Below are positions 45,984 to 58,769 of a stretch of DNA of 64,000 nucleotides, piece after piece. The stretch's first letter is position 1. The number at the start of each line of letters is the position of its first letter. The notes below the pieces were generated by a model. That model had not been told where the DNA came from. It did not search any database and saw only the letters and a list, made by a program, of their open reading frames with translations. Source of the stretch: Mycobacteriaceae bacterium. Lineage in GTDB: Bacteria > Actinomycetota > Actinomycetes > Mycobacteriales > Mycobacteriaceae. The translations under genes were made by a program, and so were the position numbers. The stretch covers positions 92,558-156,557 of the forward strand of contig JAFARC010000036.1 in the NCBI GenBank assembly GCA_019245755.1, read 5' to 3'.

Positions 45984-46379
45984 CTACTCCTTGTTGACGT
46001 GGTTGCCCGACCCGAGGTTGTTGACCTTCGGGTTGCCGTCCTTGTAGGTCACGGTGTTGTTGACTCCGACGATGCTGATGTCGCCGGAAATCTTGTCGAA
46101 GGTGATCTTGTTGTCGGCGCCGCCGATGTTCACCGACCCGCAGGTGCCCTTGACCGTCAGCGTGTTGTTCGACCCGCCGACGTTGAGTGACTTGCCGTCG
46201 GCGCAGTCGATGTCGGCGGTGGTGTTGAACGATCCGTAGTTGATGGTGTTGCCCAGCTCGACTTGCGCGCCCGAGGTGCCCGCGGTCGCGGTCGGCCTGC
46301 TGTTGCTGCCGGAACCGCAGCCGGCCACTGTCACCGCAGCGGCCGCCGCGACGGCGACGAGAATCGGGGCAGCGCGCAT
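45984..46379 (-). CDS. DUF3060 lipoprotein
   Basis: A 131-aa secreted lipoprotein. A signal peptide of about 20 residues ends in the lipobox VAGC (Cys21). The mature part contains DUF3060, with repeated NT/NN units (NTINYGSFNTTADIDC; GSNNTLTVKGTC; NTVTYKDGNPKVNN) that suggest a small beta-solenoid. The function is unknown. The start at 46379 has GGGAGGA upstream; an ATG five codons earlier overlaps the previous gene's stop. It is paired with the next gene, as Rv0679c-Rv0680c are. Confidence 0.85.
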   Translation of the reverse strand: MRAAPILVAVAAAAAVTVAGCGSGSNSRPTATAGTSGAQVELGNTINYGSFNTTADIDCADGKSLNVGGSNNTLTVKGTCGSVNIGGADNKITFDKISGDISIVGVNNTVTYKDGNPKVNNLGSGNHVNKE

Positions 46380-46390
46380 GGATCCTCCCG

Positions 46391-46804
46391 TCATGCCGGA
46401 GCGCGGTCGATCCGGTTGGTCATGCCGAGGTCGCGGCCGCGGTCCCAGACGTACGGATCGCCGTTCTTGTAGAGCACCGTTTGGTTGAAGCCGTACACCT
46501 GGATGTCGTTGATGACCGTGTCCACGATCACGGTGTTGTACGACCCCTGCAGCGTGACCGCATAGCAGGCGTCCGTCGCGGTGACGACGTTGTTGGATCC
46601 GTTGACGTACAAGGTGTGGCCGTTGCACTCCACCACGGGTTGGGTGCCCTCGGCGGTGATCTGGATGTCACCCGGGTTGGTCGCGTTGGGCAGCGCGTGC
46701 GCCGTCGGTGCTGCCGCCATCACCGCCGTCAGTACCCATGCCGCAGCACAGGATGCGCCGGTCGTCCTCTTCGCCCAAGTCACCCACGTCGCCCTAGGGC
46801 CCAT
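46391..46804 (-). CDS. Secreted DUF3060 protein
   Basis: A 137-aa paralogue of the neighbouring lipoprotein. An N-terminal signal peptide (WVLTAVMAAAPTAHA) lacks a lipobox, so the product is probably exported freely. The mature region has the DUF3060 pattern (VECNGHTLYVNGSNNVVTATDAC; LQGSYNTVIVDTVINDIQVYGFNQTVLYKNGDP). The start at 46804 follows GGAAGGGG. Its stop overlaps an alternative start of the downstream lipoprotein gene, so the two are co-translated. Confidence 0.82.
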   Translation of the reverse strand: MGPRATWVTWAKRTTGASCAAAWVLTAVMAAAPTAHALPNATNPGDIQITAEGTQPVVECNGHTLYVNGSNNVVTATDACYAVTLQGSYNTVIVDTVINDIQVYGFNQTVLYKNGDPYVWDRGRDLGMTNRIDRAPA

Positions 46805-46896
46805 CGGTCTCGCCCCTTCCGCATCTGCCCCGACGCGCAAAGCGTACGTGGCAACCGACAGCTGCCTGAGCCAGACGGCTAAAGTTTAAAGTTCTT

Positions 46897-46988
46897 CACC
46901 GATGAGCGTCTCGCGCGAAGAGCATCGGCACCGATGAGCGTCTCGCGAAGAGCATCGACACCGATGAGCGTCTCGGGCGAAGGGCATG
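46897..46988. repeat. Three tandem copies of a unit of about 31 bp
   Basis: Three consecutive units begin CACCGATGAGCGTCTCG at 46897, 46929 and 46959, with lengths 32, 30 and about 30 bp. The unit ends in (CG)AAGAGCATCG(G/A). They differ by single bases and a CG insertion or loss. The unit is partly self-complementary (GATG...CATC around CTCGCGA). They lie in the space between the DUF3060 genes and the TetR gene. Confidence 0.85.
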
Positions 46989-47021
46989 CGGCAGCGCGTG
47001 TGTGGGCGAGAGGGGCGGAAG

Positions 47022-47627
47022 ATGGCAGCAGAGCCGGTCGGCCGCTCGCGCACGCCGGCCCGGACCACGAAGCTCAGTCGCGACGGCATCATCAACGCGG
47101 CGCTGACCTTCCTGGACCGCGAAGGCTGGGACGCGCTGACCATCAACGCGTTGGCCGCCCAGCTCGGCACCAAGGGACCGTCGCTGTACAACCACGTCGA
47201 CAGCCTTGACGACCTCCGCCGCAATGTCCGCAAACGGGTGATCGACGACATCATCGGGATGCTCGGTACCGTCGGCCACGGCCGTACCCGCGACGACGCC
47301 GTTCTGGTCATGGCCGGTGCATACCGCAGCTACGCCCACCACCATCCGGGCCGGTATTCGGCGTTCACCCGAATGCCGCTGGGCGGCGTCGACCCCGAGT
47401 ACGCCGCGGTGGCCCGCGCGGGCGCCGAACCGGTCATCGCGGTGCTGGCCTCCTACGGGCTCAGCGGCGACGACGCGTTCTACGCGGCACTGGAGTTTTG
47501 GGCGGCCCTGCACGGTTTTGTGATGCTGGAGATGACCGGTGTGATGGCCGACATCGACGTCGACGCGGTGTTCTCCGACATGGTGCTGCGCCTTGCCGCC
47601 GGGCTCGAGGCGCGATTGCGGGCTTGA
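47022..47627 (+). CDS. TetR family transcriptional regulator
   Basis: A 201-aa TetR-type protein, syntenic with Rv0681. The helix-turn-helix is LTINALAAQLGTKGPSLYNHV. The C-terminal domain (HHHPGRYSAFTRMPLGG; FYAALEFWAALHGFVMLEMTG) resembles the TetR C-terminal WHG type. The start at 47022 (MAAEPVGRSRTPARTTKLS) follows AGAGGGG; an upstream start would extend into the tandem repeats. The regulated genes are not known; the DUF3060 pair is divergent and a candidate. Confidence 0.88.
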   Translation: MAAEPVGRSRTPARTTKLSRDGIINAALTFLDREGWDALTINALAAQLGTKGPSLYNHVDSLDDLRRNVRKRVIDDIIGMLGTVGHGRTRDDAVLVMAGAYRSYAHHHPGRYSAFTRMPLGGVDPEYAAVARAGAEPVIAVLASYGLSGDDAFYAALEFWAALHGFVMLEMTGVMADIDVDAVFSDMVLRLAAGLEARLRA

Positions 47628-47872
47628 CCTGCGCTTAGGCGTTGGCCGGCGAGTTTGTTTCGCCACTGGCTGCTTTGGTATCGTGGTGGGTCGTGCCTGG
47701 CAGATAAGGCGCCTGCGGTGACGCAAGCCCGCACGCCGGGCAAATTCGCATGCCCACTTGCACCGGTTCGGACCGCGGCAGACGCGTGCGACACGCCCGG
47801 CTCCGGGATACCGGAGGGGGGCAAAACCGCAGTACGACAGACTTGAAGAGACGAAGAACAGAAAGCCGGTAG
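47628..47872 (+). promoter_or_regulatory. Promoter and leader of the str operon
   Basis: A -35 TTGTTT (47655-47660) and a -10 TATCGT (47679-47684) with an 18-bp spacer are the best promoter candidate. The leader of about 180 nt before rpsL contains GC-rich stretches but no clear attenuator hairpin. Confidence 0.5.
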
Positions 47873-48247
47873 ATGCCAACCATCCAGCAGCTGGTCCGCA
47901 AGGGTCGCACCGACAAGGTCGCCAAGGTCAAGACCGCGGCACTCAAGGGCAGCCCGCAGCGCCGCGGCGTGTGCACCCGCGTGTACACCACCACGCCGAA
48001 GAAGCCGAACTCGGCGCTTCGCAAGGTCGCGCGCGTCAAGCTGACCAGCCAGGTCGAAGTCACGGCTTACATCCCGGGCGAGGGTCACAACCTGCAGGAG
48101 CACTCGATGGTGCTGGTGCGTGGCGGTCGGGTGAAGGACCTGCCGGGTGTGCGCTACAAGATCATCCGCGGCTCGCTTGACACCCAGGGCGTGAAGAACC
48201 GCAAGCAAGCCCGCAGTCGCTACGGCGCGAAGAAGGAGAAGAGCTGA
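47873..48247 (+). CDS. rpsL: 30S ribosomal protein S12
   Basis: A 124-aa S12. [17 protein letters not shown] and [20 protein letters not shown] are diagnostic. Lys43 and Lys88, the residues altered in streptomycin resistance, are wild type. It is located at the decoding centre of the small subunit. It starts the rpsL-rpsG-fusA-tuf operon, and its stop overlaps the rpsG start by one base. Confidence 0.98.
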   Translation: MPTIQQLVRKGRTDKVAKVKTAALKGSPQRRGVCTRVYTTTPKKPNSALRKVARVKLTSQVEVTAYIPGEGHNLQEHSMVLVRGGRVKDLPGVRYKIIRGSLDTQGVKNRKQARSRYGAKKEKS

Positions 48248-48717
48248 TGCCGCGCAAGGGGCCCGCGCCCAAGCGCCCGCTGGTGAACGACCCGGTCTAC
48301 GGCTCCCAGCTGGTCACCCAGCTGGTGAACAAAGTCTTGCTGAAAGGGAAGAAATCGCTGGCCGAGCGCATTGTATATGGTGCGCTCGAACAGGCTCGGG
48401 AGAAGACCGGCACCGATCCGGTCGTCACTCTCAAGCGCGCGCTCGACAATGTCAAGCCCGCGTTGGAGGTCCGTAGCCGCCGTGTTGGTGGCGCGACCTA
48501 CCAGGTCCCCGTCGAGGTGCGTGCTGACCGTTCCACCACGCTGGCCCTGCGCTGGTTGGTCAGCTTCTCGCGCCAGCGCCGGGAGAAGACGATGGTCGAG
48601 CGCCTGGCCAACGAGATCCTCGACGCCAGCAACGGCCTGGGCGCCTCGGTCAAGAGACGCGAGGACACCCACAAGATGGCCGAAGCGAACCGGGCCTTCG
48701 CGCACTACCGCTGGTGA
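48247..48717 (+). CDS. rpsG: 30S ribosomal protein S7
   Basis: A 156-aa S7, which organises the head of the 30S subunit. [34 protein letters not shown] and the C-terminal [10 protein letters not shown] are characteristic. In other bacteria S7 is a translational repressor of the operon. It is followed after 68 bp by fusA. Confidence 0.98.
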   Translation: MPRKGPAPKRPLVNDPVYGSQLVTQLVNKVLLKGKKSLAERIVYGALEQAREKTGTDPVVTLKRALDNVKPALEVRSRRVGGATYQVPVEVRADRSTTLALRWLVSFSRQRREKTMVERLANEILDASNGLGASVKRREDTHKMAEANRAFAHYRW

Positions 48718-48785
48718 CCGCTGCCCCGGCAGCGCAGCGGATTGACGACAGCTAACCAAGCAAGCGAAAGAGTGGGAAGACTTCT

Positions 48786-50891
48786 GTGGCACAGAAGGAC
48801 GTGCTGACCGACCTGAGCAAGGTCCGCAATTTCGGCATCATGGCGCACATCGATGCCGGTAAGACGACGACGACCGAGCGCATCCTTTACTACACCGGGA
48901 TCAACTACAAGATCGGTGAGGTCCACGACGGCGCCGCCACGATGGACTGGATGGAGCAGGAGCAGGAGCGGGGTATCACGATTACGTCGGCCGCGACGAC
49001 GACGTTTTGGAAGGGCTACCAGCTCAACATCATCGACACGCCCGGACACGTTGACTTCACCGTCGAGGTGGAGCGCAACCTGCGGGTGCTCGATGGCGCC
49101 GTCGCGGTGTTCGACGGCAAGGAGGGTGTGGAGCCGCAGTCCGAGCAGGTCTGGCGGCAAGCCGACAAGTACAACGTGCCGCGCATCTGCTTCGTCAACA
49201 AGATGGACAAGATCGGCGCCGACTTCTACTTCTCGGTACGCACCATGGAGGAGCGCCTCGGCGCGAACGCGGTGCCGATCCAGCTGCCGATCGGCGAGGA
49301 GAGCAACTTCGAGGGCGTTGTCGACCTCGTCGAGATGAACGCCAAGGTCTGGCGCGGCGAGACGAAGCTGGGCGAAAAGTACGACGTCGTCGACATCCCG
49401 GCCGAGCTGGCCGAGCGCGCCGAGGAGTACCGCACCAAGCTGCTGGAGACCGTCGCCGAGTCCGACGAGGGCCTGCTGGAGAAGTACCTGGGCGGTGAGG
49501 AGCTCACCGTCGACGAGATCAAGGCCGCAATCCGCAAGCTGACGATCACGTCGGAGATCTACCCGGTGCTGTGCGGCAGCGCGTTCAAGAACAAGGGTGT
49601 GCAGCCCATGCTCGACGCGGTGGTCGACTATCTGCCGTCGCCGCTCGACGTGCCGCCAGCGATCGGGCACCGTCCCGGTCATGAGGACGAGCTGGTGGTG
49701 CGCCATGCGACCACCGAAGAGCCGTTCTCCGCGCTGGCGTTCAAGATCGCGACCCACCCGTTCTTCGGCAAGCTGACCTACATCCGGGTCTACTCCGGCA
49801 CGGTCGAGTCCGGCTCACAGGTCATCAATGCGACAAAGGGCAAGAAGGAGCGGCTGGGCAAGCTGTTCCAGATGCACTCCAACAAGGAGAACCCGGTGGA
49901 CCGCGCCTCGGCCGGCCACATCTATGCGGTGATCGGCCTGAAGGACACCACCACCGGCGACACCTTGAGCGACCCCAACGACCAGGTGGTGCTCGAGTCG
50001 ATGACCTTCCCGGATCCGGTGATCGAGGTGGCCATCGAGCCGAAGACCAAGAGTGACCAGGAGAAGCTCTCCGCGTCGATCCAGAAGCTGGCCGAGGAGG
50101 ATCCGACCTTCAAGGTGCACCAGGATTCCGAGACCGGCCAGACCGTGATCGGTGGCATGGGCGAGCTGCACCTGGACATCCTGGTGGACCGGATGCGCCG
50201 CGAGTTCAAGGTCGAGGCCAACGTCGGCAAGCCGCAGGTGGCGTACAAGGAGACCATCCGCCGCAAGGTGGAGAACGTCGAGTACACCCACAAGAAGCAG
50301 ACGGGTGGCTCCGGCCAGTTCGCGAAGGTCATCATCACCGTCGAGCCGTTCCACGGCGAGGACGGGGCGACTTACGAGTTCGAGAACAAGGTCACCGGTG
50401 GTCGCGTCCCGCGGGAGTACATTCCCTCGGTGGACGCCGGAGCGCAGGACGCGATGCAGTACGGCGTGCTGGCCGGCTATCCGCTGGTGAACCTGAAGGT
50501 CACCCTCAAGGACGGTTCCTTCCACGAGGTCGACTCTTCGGAGATGGCATTCAAGATCGCCGGCTCGCAGGCGCTGAAGAAGGCCGCCGCGGCGGCCCAG
50601 CCGGTGATCCTGGAGCCCATCATGGCCGTCGAGGTCACCACGCCCGAGGACTACATGGGCGACGTGATCGGCGACCTGAACTCCCGCCGTGGTCAGATCC
50701 AGGCCATGGAGGAGCGTGGCGGTGCCCGCGTCGTCAAGGCGCACGTGCCGCTGTCGGAGATGTTCGGCTACGTCGGAGACCTGCGGTCGAGGACACAGGG
50801 CCGGGCGAACTACTCCATGGTGTTCGACTCGTACGCCGAAGTCCCGACGAACGTGTCGAAGGAAATCATCGCGAAGGCGACGGGCCAGTGA
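48786..50891 (+). CDS. fusA: Elongation factor G
   Basis: A 701-aa translocation GTPase. P-loop [16 protein letters not shown]2 [11 protein letters not shown]3 DTPGHVDFT and G4 NKMDKIGAD are all present. Domain IV has the loop GGSGQFAKV and the C-terminus reads [19 protein letters not shown]. The GTG start follows GAAAGAG. Part of its 3' end is repeated in the space before tuf. Confidence 0.98.
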   Translation: MAQKDVLTDLSKVRNFGIMAHIDAGKTTTTERILYYTGINYKIGEVHDGAATMDWMEQEQERGITITSAATTTFWKGYQLNIIDTPGHVDFTVEVERNLRVLDGAVAVFDGKEGVEPQSEQVWRQADKYNVPRICFVNKMDKIGADFYFSVRTMEERLGANAVPIQLPIGEESNFEGVVDLVEMNAKVWRGETKLGEKYDVVDIPAELAERAEEYRTKLLETVAESDEGLLEKYLGGEELTVDEIKAAIRKLTITSEIYPVLCGSAFKNKGVQPMLDAVVDYLPSPLDVPPAIGHRPGHEDELVVRHATTEEPFSALAFKIATHPFFGKLTYIRVYSGTVESGSQVINATKGKKERLGKLFQMHSNKENPVDRASAGHIYAVIGLKDTTTGDTLSDPNDQVVLESMTFPDPVIEVAIEPKTKSDQEKLSASIQKLAEEDPTFKVHQDSETGQTVIGGMGELHLDILVDRMRREFKVEANVGKPQVAYKETIRRKVENVEYTHKKQTGGSGQFAKVIITVEPFHGEDGATYEFENKVTGGRVPREYIPSVDAGAQDAMQYGVLAGYPLVNLKVTLKDGSFHEVDSSEMAFKIAGSQALKKAAAAAQPVILEPIMAVEVTTPEDYMGDVIGDLNSRRGQIQAMEERGGARVVKAHVPLSEMFGYVGDLRSRTQGRANYSMVFDSYAEVPTNVSKEIIAKATGQ

Positions 50892-50962
50892 GAATCGAGC
50901 GCGCAGCGCGACGCTCGGAGCTGGCCCGGAGCCGAAGAACGGGACATCGCGAAGGCGACGGG
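50868..50962. repeat. Partial duplication of the fusA 3' end
   Basis: The 17-bp string ATCGCGAAGGCGACGGG occurs at the end of fusA (50868-50884) and again, out of any gene, at 50946-50962, with further similarity after it (CCAGTGA and CAGTAAT). The copies start 78 bp apart. This lies between fusA and tuf. Confidence 0.85.
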
Positions 50963-51056
50963 CAGTAATCTGACCCGTCGAATTCACGGCCAGACACAAG
51001 TGAAAAGATCAACACTGCTTTGACAAGCACCAACAGAAGTCCAGGAGGACAACACA

Positions 51057-52247
<1,191 letters not shown>

Positions 52248-52264
52248 TCTGAAGAAATAACGGG

Positions 52265-52304
52265 CAAGCGGCGCTCCCCCGCGGGGAGCGCCGCTTGTAT
52301 CTCT
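52265..52304 (+). terminator. Intrinsic terminator of the str operon
   Basis: A perfect 15-bp stem, CAAGCGGCGCTCCCC/GGGGAGCGCCGCTTG, with a CGC loop (52280-52282) is followed by TATCTCTT. It begins 18 bp after tuf. Confidence 0.92.
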
Positions 52305-52328
52305 TCCGCGTTCGACAGCCAGGACCGC

Positions 52329-52784
52329 GTGATCGCGTCGGTGACCCGGCTGGGCAACATCACCGCTCGCAAACTGGTGGTGCTCGTCGATCCCGCCACC
52401 AACGATTACCAGATCGACTGGGAGCGAAGCGCCTTGATCAACGGGCTGGTTCCCGCGCAATTCACCGTCGCGGAAGACAACAAGACCTACGACCCGAGCG
52501 GGCAGGCCGGGCCGTTGCTCGAGATACTGCAGTTTTTCAAAGCCAACAACATCCCGGCCGGTGGCATGGCCGACCTGCGTTCGAATCCGGTGCTGCGTCA
52601 ACAGGTCCAGGCCATCGTCCGGCGGGCCGCCGCCACGCAGACGCCGGCCGCACCGGCACCTTTCGTCACGGCCCCGCCCGGGCCGACGATCGCCCGGCGG
52701 CTGCAGGAGTTGGAGCGCGCGTCCGGCGCGGTTTCGGATGCCGAGTACACGGCCAAACGGCAGCAGATCATCTCCGAGATCTGA
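52329..52784 (+). CDS. SHOCT-domain hypothetical protein, possibly 5'-truncated
   Basis: A 151-aa protein. The last 30 residues (IARRLQELERASGAVSDAEY) are a SHOCT-type motif. The N-terminal part (ITARKLVVLVDPATNDYQIDWE) looks like the later half of longer mycobacterial membrane proteins, and Rv0686, which occupies this position in M. tuberculosis, is considerably longer. The GTG is only about 25 bp after the tuf terminator and has a weak ribosome site, and the frame remains open and protein-like for about 10 codons upstream. The gene may be a decayed remnant or use a start not recognised here. Confidence 0.55.
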   Translation: MIASVTRLGNITARKLVVLVDPATNDYQIDWERSALINGLVPAQFTVAEDNKTYDPSGQAGPLLEILQFFKANNIPAGGMADLRSNPVLRQQVQAIVRRAAATQTPAAPAPFVTAPPGPTIARRLQELERASGAVSDAEYTAKRQQIISEI

Positions 52785-52803
52785 CCGGGCCGGCCGCTGC
52801 TAG

Positions 52804-54892
<2,089 letters not shown>

Positions 54893-54896
<4 letters not shown>

Positions 54897-55738
54897 GGGT
54901 ACACCTCCAATGTGCAGCACTTGACGGAACCGCCGCCTTTGAGCAGCTCGGACAGCTCCACACCGACGGGTTCGAAGCCGGCTTGCCGCAGCTGAGCCGC
55001 GAAACCCGTGGCAGCGGCGGGATGAACGACATGCCGGCCGTCGGAGACGGCGTTGAGCCCGAGGACGTATGCGTCGGCGCTGCCGACCACGATCGCATCG
55101 GGGAACAGCGAGCGCAGCTGAGCTTGCGCGGCCGCGCTGAAGGCGGGTGGGTAGTAACCGACGGTGTGTCCGTCGAGAACCGCCAGGGCGGTGTCGAGGT
55201 GATAGAAGCGCGGGTCGACCAGCTCGAGGGAGATCACCGGCATCCGCAGCGCCGCGGCGATTTCGGCGTGCGCGCGCCTGTCGGTGCGGAATCCGTAGCC
55301 GGCCAGCACCATTTCCCCCACGATCAGCAGGTCGCCCTGCCCCTCGTTGACGTGACGGGTCCGCACCGGTCGATAGCCGGCGGCGGACATCCAGTCGGCG
55401 TATGCACTCGCTTCGGCGGCCCGTTCGGCGAACCGGAAACGCGCGACGATGGCGGTGCCGTTGGCGATCAGCCCGCCGTTGGCGGCGTACACCATGTCGG
55501 GCAGCCCGGGCACGGGTTCGACCAGCTCTACCGTGTGGCCGAGCCCACGGTAGGTGTCGTACAGGCGCAGCCACTGCGAGTGCGCGGCGCGAACGTCGAC
55601 GGGCGCGGAGACGTCCATCCACGGGTTGATCTCGTACTCGACTGCGAAGAACGTGGGCGGTGTCATCGCGTAGTGGCGCCGCGACCTGGCGCGTAGCCGC
55701 GCCGGCGCGGCAGCGGCGGCGACGCAGTGAGCGGGCAT
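54893..55738 (-). CDS. Dimethylarginine dimethylaminohydrolase/amidinotransferase-family protein
   Basis: A 281-aa guanidine-group-modifying enzyme (Rv2323c-like). PGLPDMVYAANGGL contributes Asp81, YHLDTAL the His180, and GGGSVKCCTLEV the nucleophile, probably Cys274. The family includes dimethylarginine and arginine hydrolases and releases citrulline or ornithine-type products. The pairing with rocD suggests breakdown of arginine derivatives into glutamate semialdehyde. The long start (MPAHC) is favoured because the conserved RHYAMTPPTFFAV lies inside it; an ATG at 55666 is the alternative. Confidence 0.85.
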
Positions 55739-55858
55739 AAAACCAACGATATTTCCCGGCCGGTACGCAATGGCTTGATGGTCGTTGCGCGTCTACTGGT
55801 GATACCTTGCGTTACATCTGGATTTGCGACGATCTATTGCACGGATACCGGGGAGGCG

Positions 55859-56296
55859 ATGGACCGCACCGACGAGCGCATCCTGGCCGAGCTCGGCGAA
55901 CACGCGCGGGCCACGTTCGCCGAGATCGGGCAGAAGGTGAACCTGTCCGCGCCCGCGGTGAAGCGGCGCGTCGACCGGATGCTGGACAACGGCGTGATCA
56001 AAGGCTTCACCACCGTGGTGGACCGCAACGCGCTCGGGTGGAACACCGAGGCCTACGTGCAGGTGTTCTGCCACGGCAGGATCGCCCCCGACCAGCTCCG
56101 GGCGGCGTGGGTCGACATCCCCGAAGTGGTCAGCGCGGCGACCGTCACCGGCACCTCCGATGCGATCCTGCACGTGCTCGCTCGGGACATGCAGCACCTC
56201 GAGACGGCGCTGGAGCGCATCCGCTCCAGCGCCGACATCAAGCGCAGCGAGAGCATCGTCGTGCTGTCGAACCTCATCGACCGCGCGCGGCCGTAG
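55859..56296 (+). CDS. Lrp/AsnC family transcriptional regulator
   Basis: A 145-aa Lrp/AsnC protein (Rv2324-like). The N-terminal helix-turn-helix is TFAEIGQKVNLSAPAVKRRV; the C-terminal RAM domain (EAYVQVFCHGRIAPDQL; GTSDAILHVLARDMQHLE) senses small ligands. It is divergent from the ddah-rocD pair and is its likely regulator, with an amino acid such as ornithine or arginine as effector. The ATG follows GGGGAGGCG. A longer in-frame start at 55727 lacks family support. Confidence 0.9.
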   Translation: MDRTDERILAELGEHARATFAEIGQKVNLSAPAVKRRVDRMLDNGVIKGFTTVVDRNALGWNTEAYVQVFCHGRIAPDQLRAAWVDIPEVVSAATVTGTSDAILHVLARDMQHLETALERIRSSADIKRSESIVVLSNLIDRARP

Positions 56297-56308
56297 TATG
56301 AAGACCCT

Positions 56309-57487
56309 GTGACCGGACGCATCGTGATCATCGGCGGGGGACTGGCGGCGGCCCGCACCGCCGAGCAGCTGCGGCGTGCGAACTACGACGGGTCGATCAC
56401 GATCGTCAGCGACGAGGTGCATCTGCCCTACGACCGGCCGCCGCTGTCCAAGCAGGTGCTGCGCAGCGAGCTCGACGATGTGACGCTCAAACCGCGGGAC
56501 TTCTACGACGAGAACAACATCACGCTGCTGCTCGGCTCGGCCGTGCAGACGCTGGACGCCGCGAACCAGGCCGTAGCGCTGCAGAACGGAACGGTTCTGC
56601 ACTACGACGAAGCCGTCATCGCGACGGGTCTTGTGCCTCGGCGCATTCCGTCGATTCCCGACCTGCGTGGCATCCACGTCTTGCGGTCGTTCGACGAAAG
56701 CATGGCGCTGCGTGAGGAGGCCGTGTCCGCGCGGCACGCCGTTGTGATCGGCGCCGGATTCATCGGCTGCGAGGTGGCCGCGAGCCTGCGTGGCCTCGGG
56801 GTCGACGTCGTGCTGGTCGAGCCGCAGCCCACGCCGCTGGCCGCGGTGCTCGGCGAGCAGATCGGCGCGCTGGTGACCCGGCTGCATCGGTCTGAGGGCG
56901 TCGATGTGCGCACCGGCGTCGGGGTCGACTCCGTGACCGGCGCCGAGCGCGTCGAGCGGGTGGCGCTGTCCGACGGCACCGAGATCGACACCGACCTGGT
57001 GGTCATCGGCATCGGTTCGCGTCCCAACACCGAGTGGCTCCAGGGCAGTGCCGTGTTGGTCGACAACGGCGTGGTGTGTGACCACGTCGGCCGCACCAGC
57101 GCTCCGCATGTCTGGGCGCTGGGCGACGTCGCATCCTGGCAGGACGCCGCCGGGCACCAGATTCGGGTCGAGCACTGGAGCAACGTCGCCGAGCAGGCCC
57201 GGGTGCTGGTTCCGTCGCTGCTCGGCCGGGAGCTGCCGTCCAATCTGGTTGTCGTCCCGTATTTTTGGAGTGATCAGTACGACGTGAAGATTCAGTGCCT
57301 CGGCGAACCCGAAGCTGACGACATCGTCCATCTGGTCAGCGACGACGGCCGCAAGTTCCTGGCCTACTACGAGCGCGACGGCGCGGTGGCCGGCGTGGTC
57401 GGCGGCGGAATGCCCGGTGCGGTGATGAAAACGCGGGCCAAGATCGCCGCCGCCGCGCCGATCAGCGAGGTGCTGGGGGCTAGCTGA
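56309..57487 (+). CDS. NAD(P)/FAD-dependent ferredoxin reductase
   Basis: A 392-aa flavoprotein of the rubredoxin/ferredoxin reductase type, syntenic with Rv0688. The FAD motif is IVIIGGGLAAARTAEQL; NAD binding is at VVIGAGFIGCEVAASLRG. HVWALGDVASWQDAAG binds FAD near the C-terminus, and a reductase C-domain follows (VPYFWSDQYDVKIQCLG). It may supply electrons to cytochromes P450. A TAGTAT box ends about 8 bp before the GTG, suggesting a leaderless transcript. No ferredoxin gene is adjacent. Confidence 0.9.
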   Translation: MTGRIVIIGGGLAAARTAEQLRRANYDGSITIVSDEVHLPYDRPPLSKQVLRSELDDVTLKPRDFYDENNITLLLGSAVQTLDAANQAVALQNGTVLHYDEAVIATGLVPRRIPSIPDLRGIHVLRSFDESMALREEAVSARHAVVIGAGFIGCEVAASLRGLGVDVVLVEPQPTPLAAVLGEQIGALVTRLHRSEGVDVRTGVGVDSVTGAERVERVALSDGTEIDTDLVVIGIGSRPNTEWLQGSAVLVDNGVVCDHVGRTSAPHVWALGDVASWQDAAGHQIRVEHWSNVAEQARVLVPSLLGRELPSNLVVVPYFWSDQYDVKIQCLGEPEADDIVHLVSDDGRKFLAYYERDGAVAGVVGGGMPGAVMKTRAKIAAAAPISEVLGAS

Positions 57488-58769
57488 GTTGGCCGAGGTA
57501 GAAGCGCCCGCCCTGGTCGTCGGCGCACTCGGCGGTCTGCCCGTACGGCTGCCTCGACGGCTCCTCGATGACCGTGCCGCCGGCCTCCCGCACCCGCGCG
57601 ACCGCCGCGTCGATGTCGTCAACCGTCCACATCGGCACGGTCGTTGCCCGATCACTGCCGCCCGCGACCCCGGCCATCGGGTGGGTGCCGGTGATCTGCC
57701 AGCCGTCGTCGATGCGACCGGGTCCGAAGCCCCAGTGCAGCACCCGCTGGTAGAACTCGCGGAATGCCGCAGAATCAGCGACCTGATAGGTGACATAGCA
57801 CAATTCGCCTGGGCCTGCACCGTTGAGCGGCGGTCGCGGAGTGTCGCCGCGTGGCGTGAAAACCGACATCGCCGCTCCGAGCGCGTCCGTCGCGTCGAGC
57901 ACCGTGCCGAAGTCGGACTCGCGCGCTTGCCCGGGCCTGCCCCCGGAGTCGACGATTGCTTGCCGCGCGGCCGGCAGGTCGTCGACCGCGTAGCAGCAGA
58001 GCAGTGTCGGCCGATCGGGCACTGCGTAGATTCCGATGCGCTGGATGGTGTTGGTGACTTGTCGCGTCGACGGGTCGTATGCCCAGCCCAGCACGTGGCC
58101 GTAGAACGCCGCGGCCCGGTCGGCGTCGGGAGTCCAGACCGAGACATAACCGATGTCGCCGTGCTGAATGCGGCTGACCCCTCCGGCCACCGGCCCGCTG
58201 ATCATCCAGCGGTGGCCGAACGGGTCGATGATCGTCGCGTTGCGGCTGCCGTAGTCTTCGTAGATTTCGCGTTGCACGACTGCGCCCTGCCGGCGGGCGG
58301 TCTCCAGCGCCGTGTCGGTGTCGGGCACCTGCAGCACCAAACTCACCGAAACAGCCTGTGCAGCAGGCGCCTTCAGGCCCAGCCCGGGATGCTCGTCGGC
58401 CAGGTACAGCAGCCCTCCGGCGATCGCGATTTCGGCGTGGCCGACGCGGCCGTCGTCCATCACGATCGGATCGCCCACCGGCACGGCGCCCAGCGCATCG
58501 GTGTACCAGGCGATGGCCGCCCGCGCATCGGCCACGACCAGGTACGGCAGGGCCGCGCCGCGCGGCGGTGCCGGTGCGACGGCCGGCTCGGTCAGCTCGG
58601 TGATTGCTTCGACGGTTCCGCTCATCTCAACTCCTCCGCTTCCTGCGGGCAGGGAAAGGGCCGATTCCAGGCGCGCACGCAGCCGCACCGCGAAGGCCGG
58701 ATCGGGTTGCACCGGAAGGTCATTGGCATGCAGCACGACCAGCGGATCGACGGCGTCGTGCTGGCTCAT
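57480..58769 (-). CDS. Multi-VOC-domain protein linked to an ECF sigma factor
   Basis: A 429-aa protein. The first 45 residues (VVLHANDLPVQPDPAFAVRLRARLESAL) are not VOC-like. Three VOC (glyoxalase/bleomycin-resistance) modules follow at about 70-190 (YLVVADARAAIAWYTDAL; RNATIIDPFGHRWMISG), 200-315 (VSVWTPDADRAAAFYGHVLG) and 320-427 (YVTYQVADSAAFREFYQRVL). VOC proteins bind metals and small molecules. The gene overlaps the sigma factor by ATGA, with GGAGGTA before the start. It may be an anti-sigma or sensing partner, or a detoxification target of the sigma factor. No enzymatic activity can be assigned. Confidence 0.8.
   Translation of the reverse strand: MSQHDAVDPLVVLHANDLPVQPDPAFAVRLRARLESALSLPAGSGGVEMSGTVEAITELTEPAVAPAPPRGAALPYLVVADARAAIAWYTDALGAVPVGDPIVMDDGRVGHAEIAIAGGLLYLADEHPGLGLKAPAAQAVSVSLVLQVPDTDTALETARRQGAVVQREIYEDYGSRNATIIDPFGHRWMISGPVAGGVSRIQHGDIGYVSVWTPDADRAAAFYGHVLGWAYDPSTRQVTNTIQRIGIYAVPDRPTLLCCYAVDDLPAARQAIVDSGGRPGQARESDFGTVLDATDALGAAMSVFTPRGDTPRPPLNGAGPGELCYVTYQVADSAAFREFYQRVLHWGFGPGRIDDGWQITGTHPMAGVAGGSDRATTVPMWTVDDIDAAVARVREAGGTVIEEPSRQPYGQTAECADDQGGRFYLGQLS

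Noticed and set aside
46897..46988. CRISPR array
   Set aside because: The units are adjacent, without spacers, and there are no cas genes in the window.
55727..55858. Longer N-terminus for the AsnC-type regulator
   Set aside because: The extra 44 residues overlap the divergent gene start and do not resemble the family.
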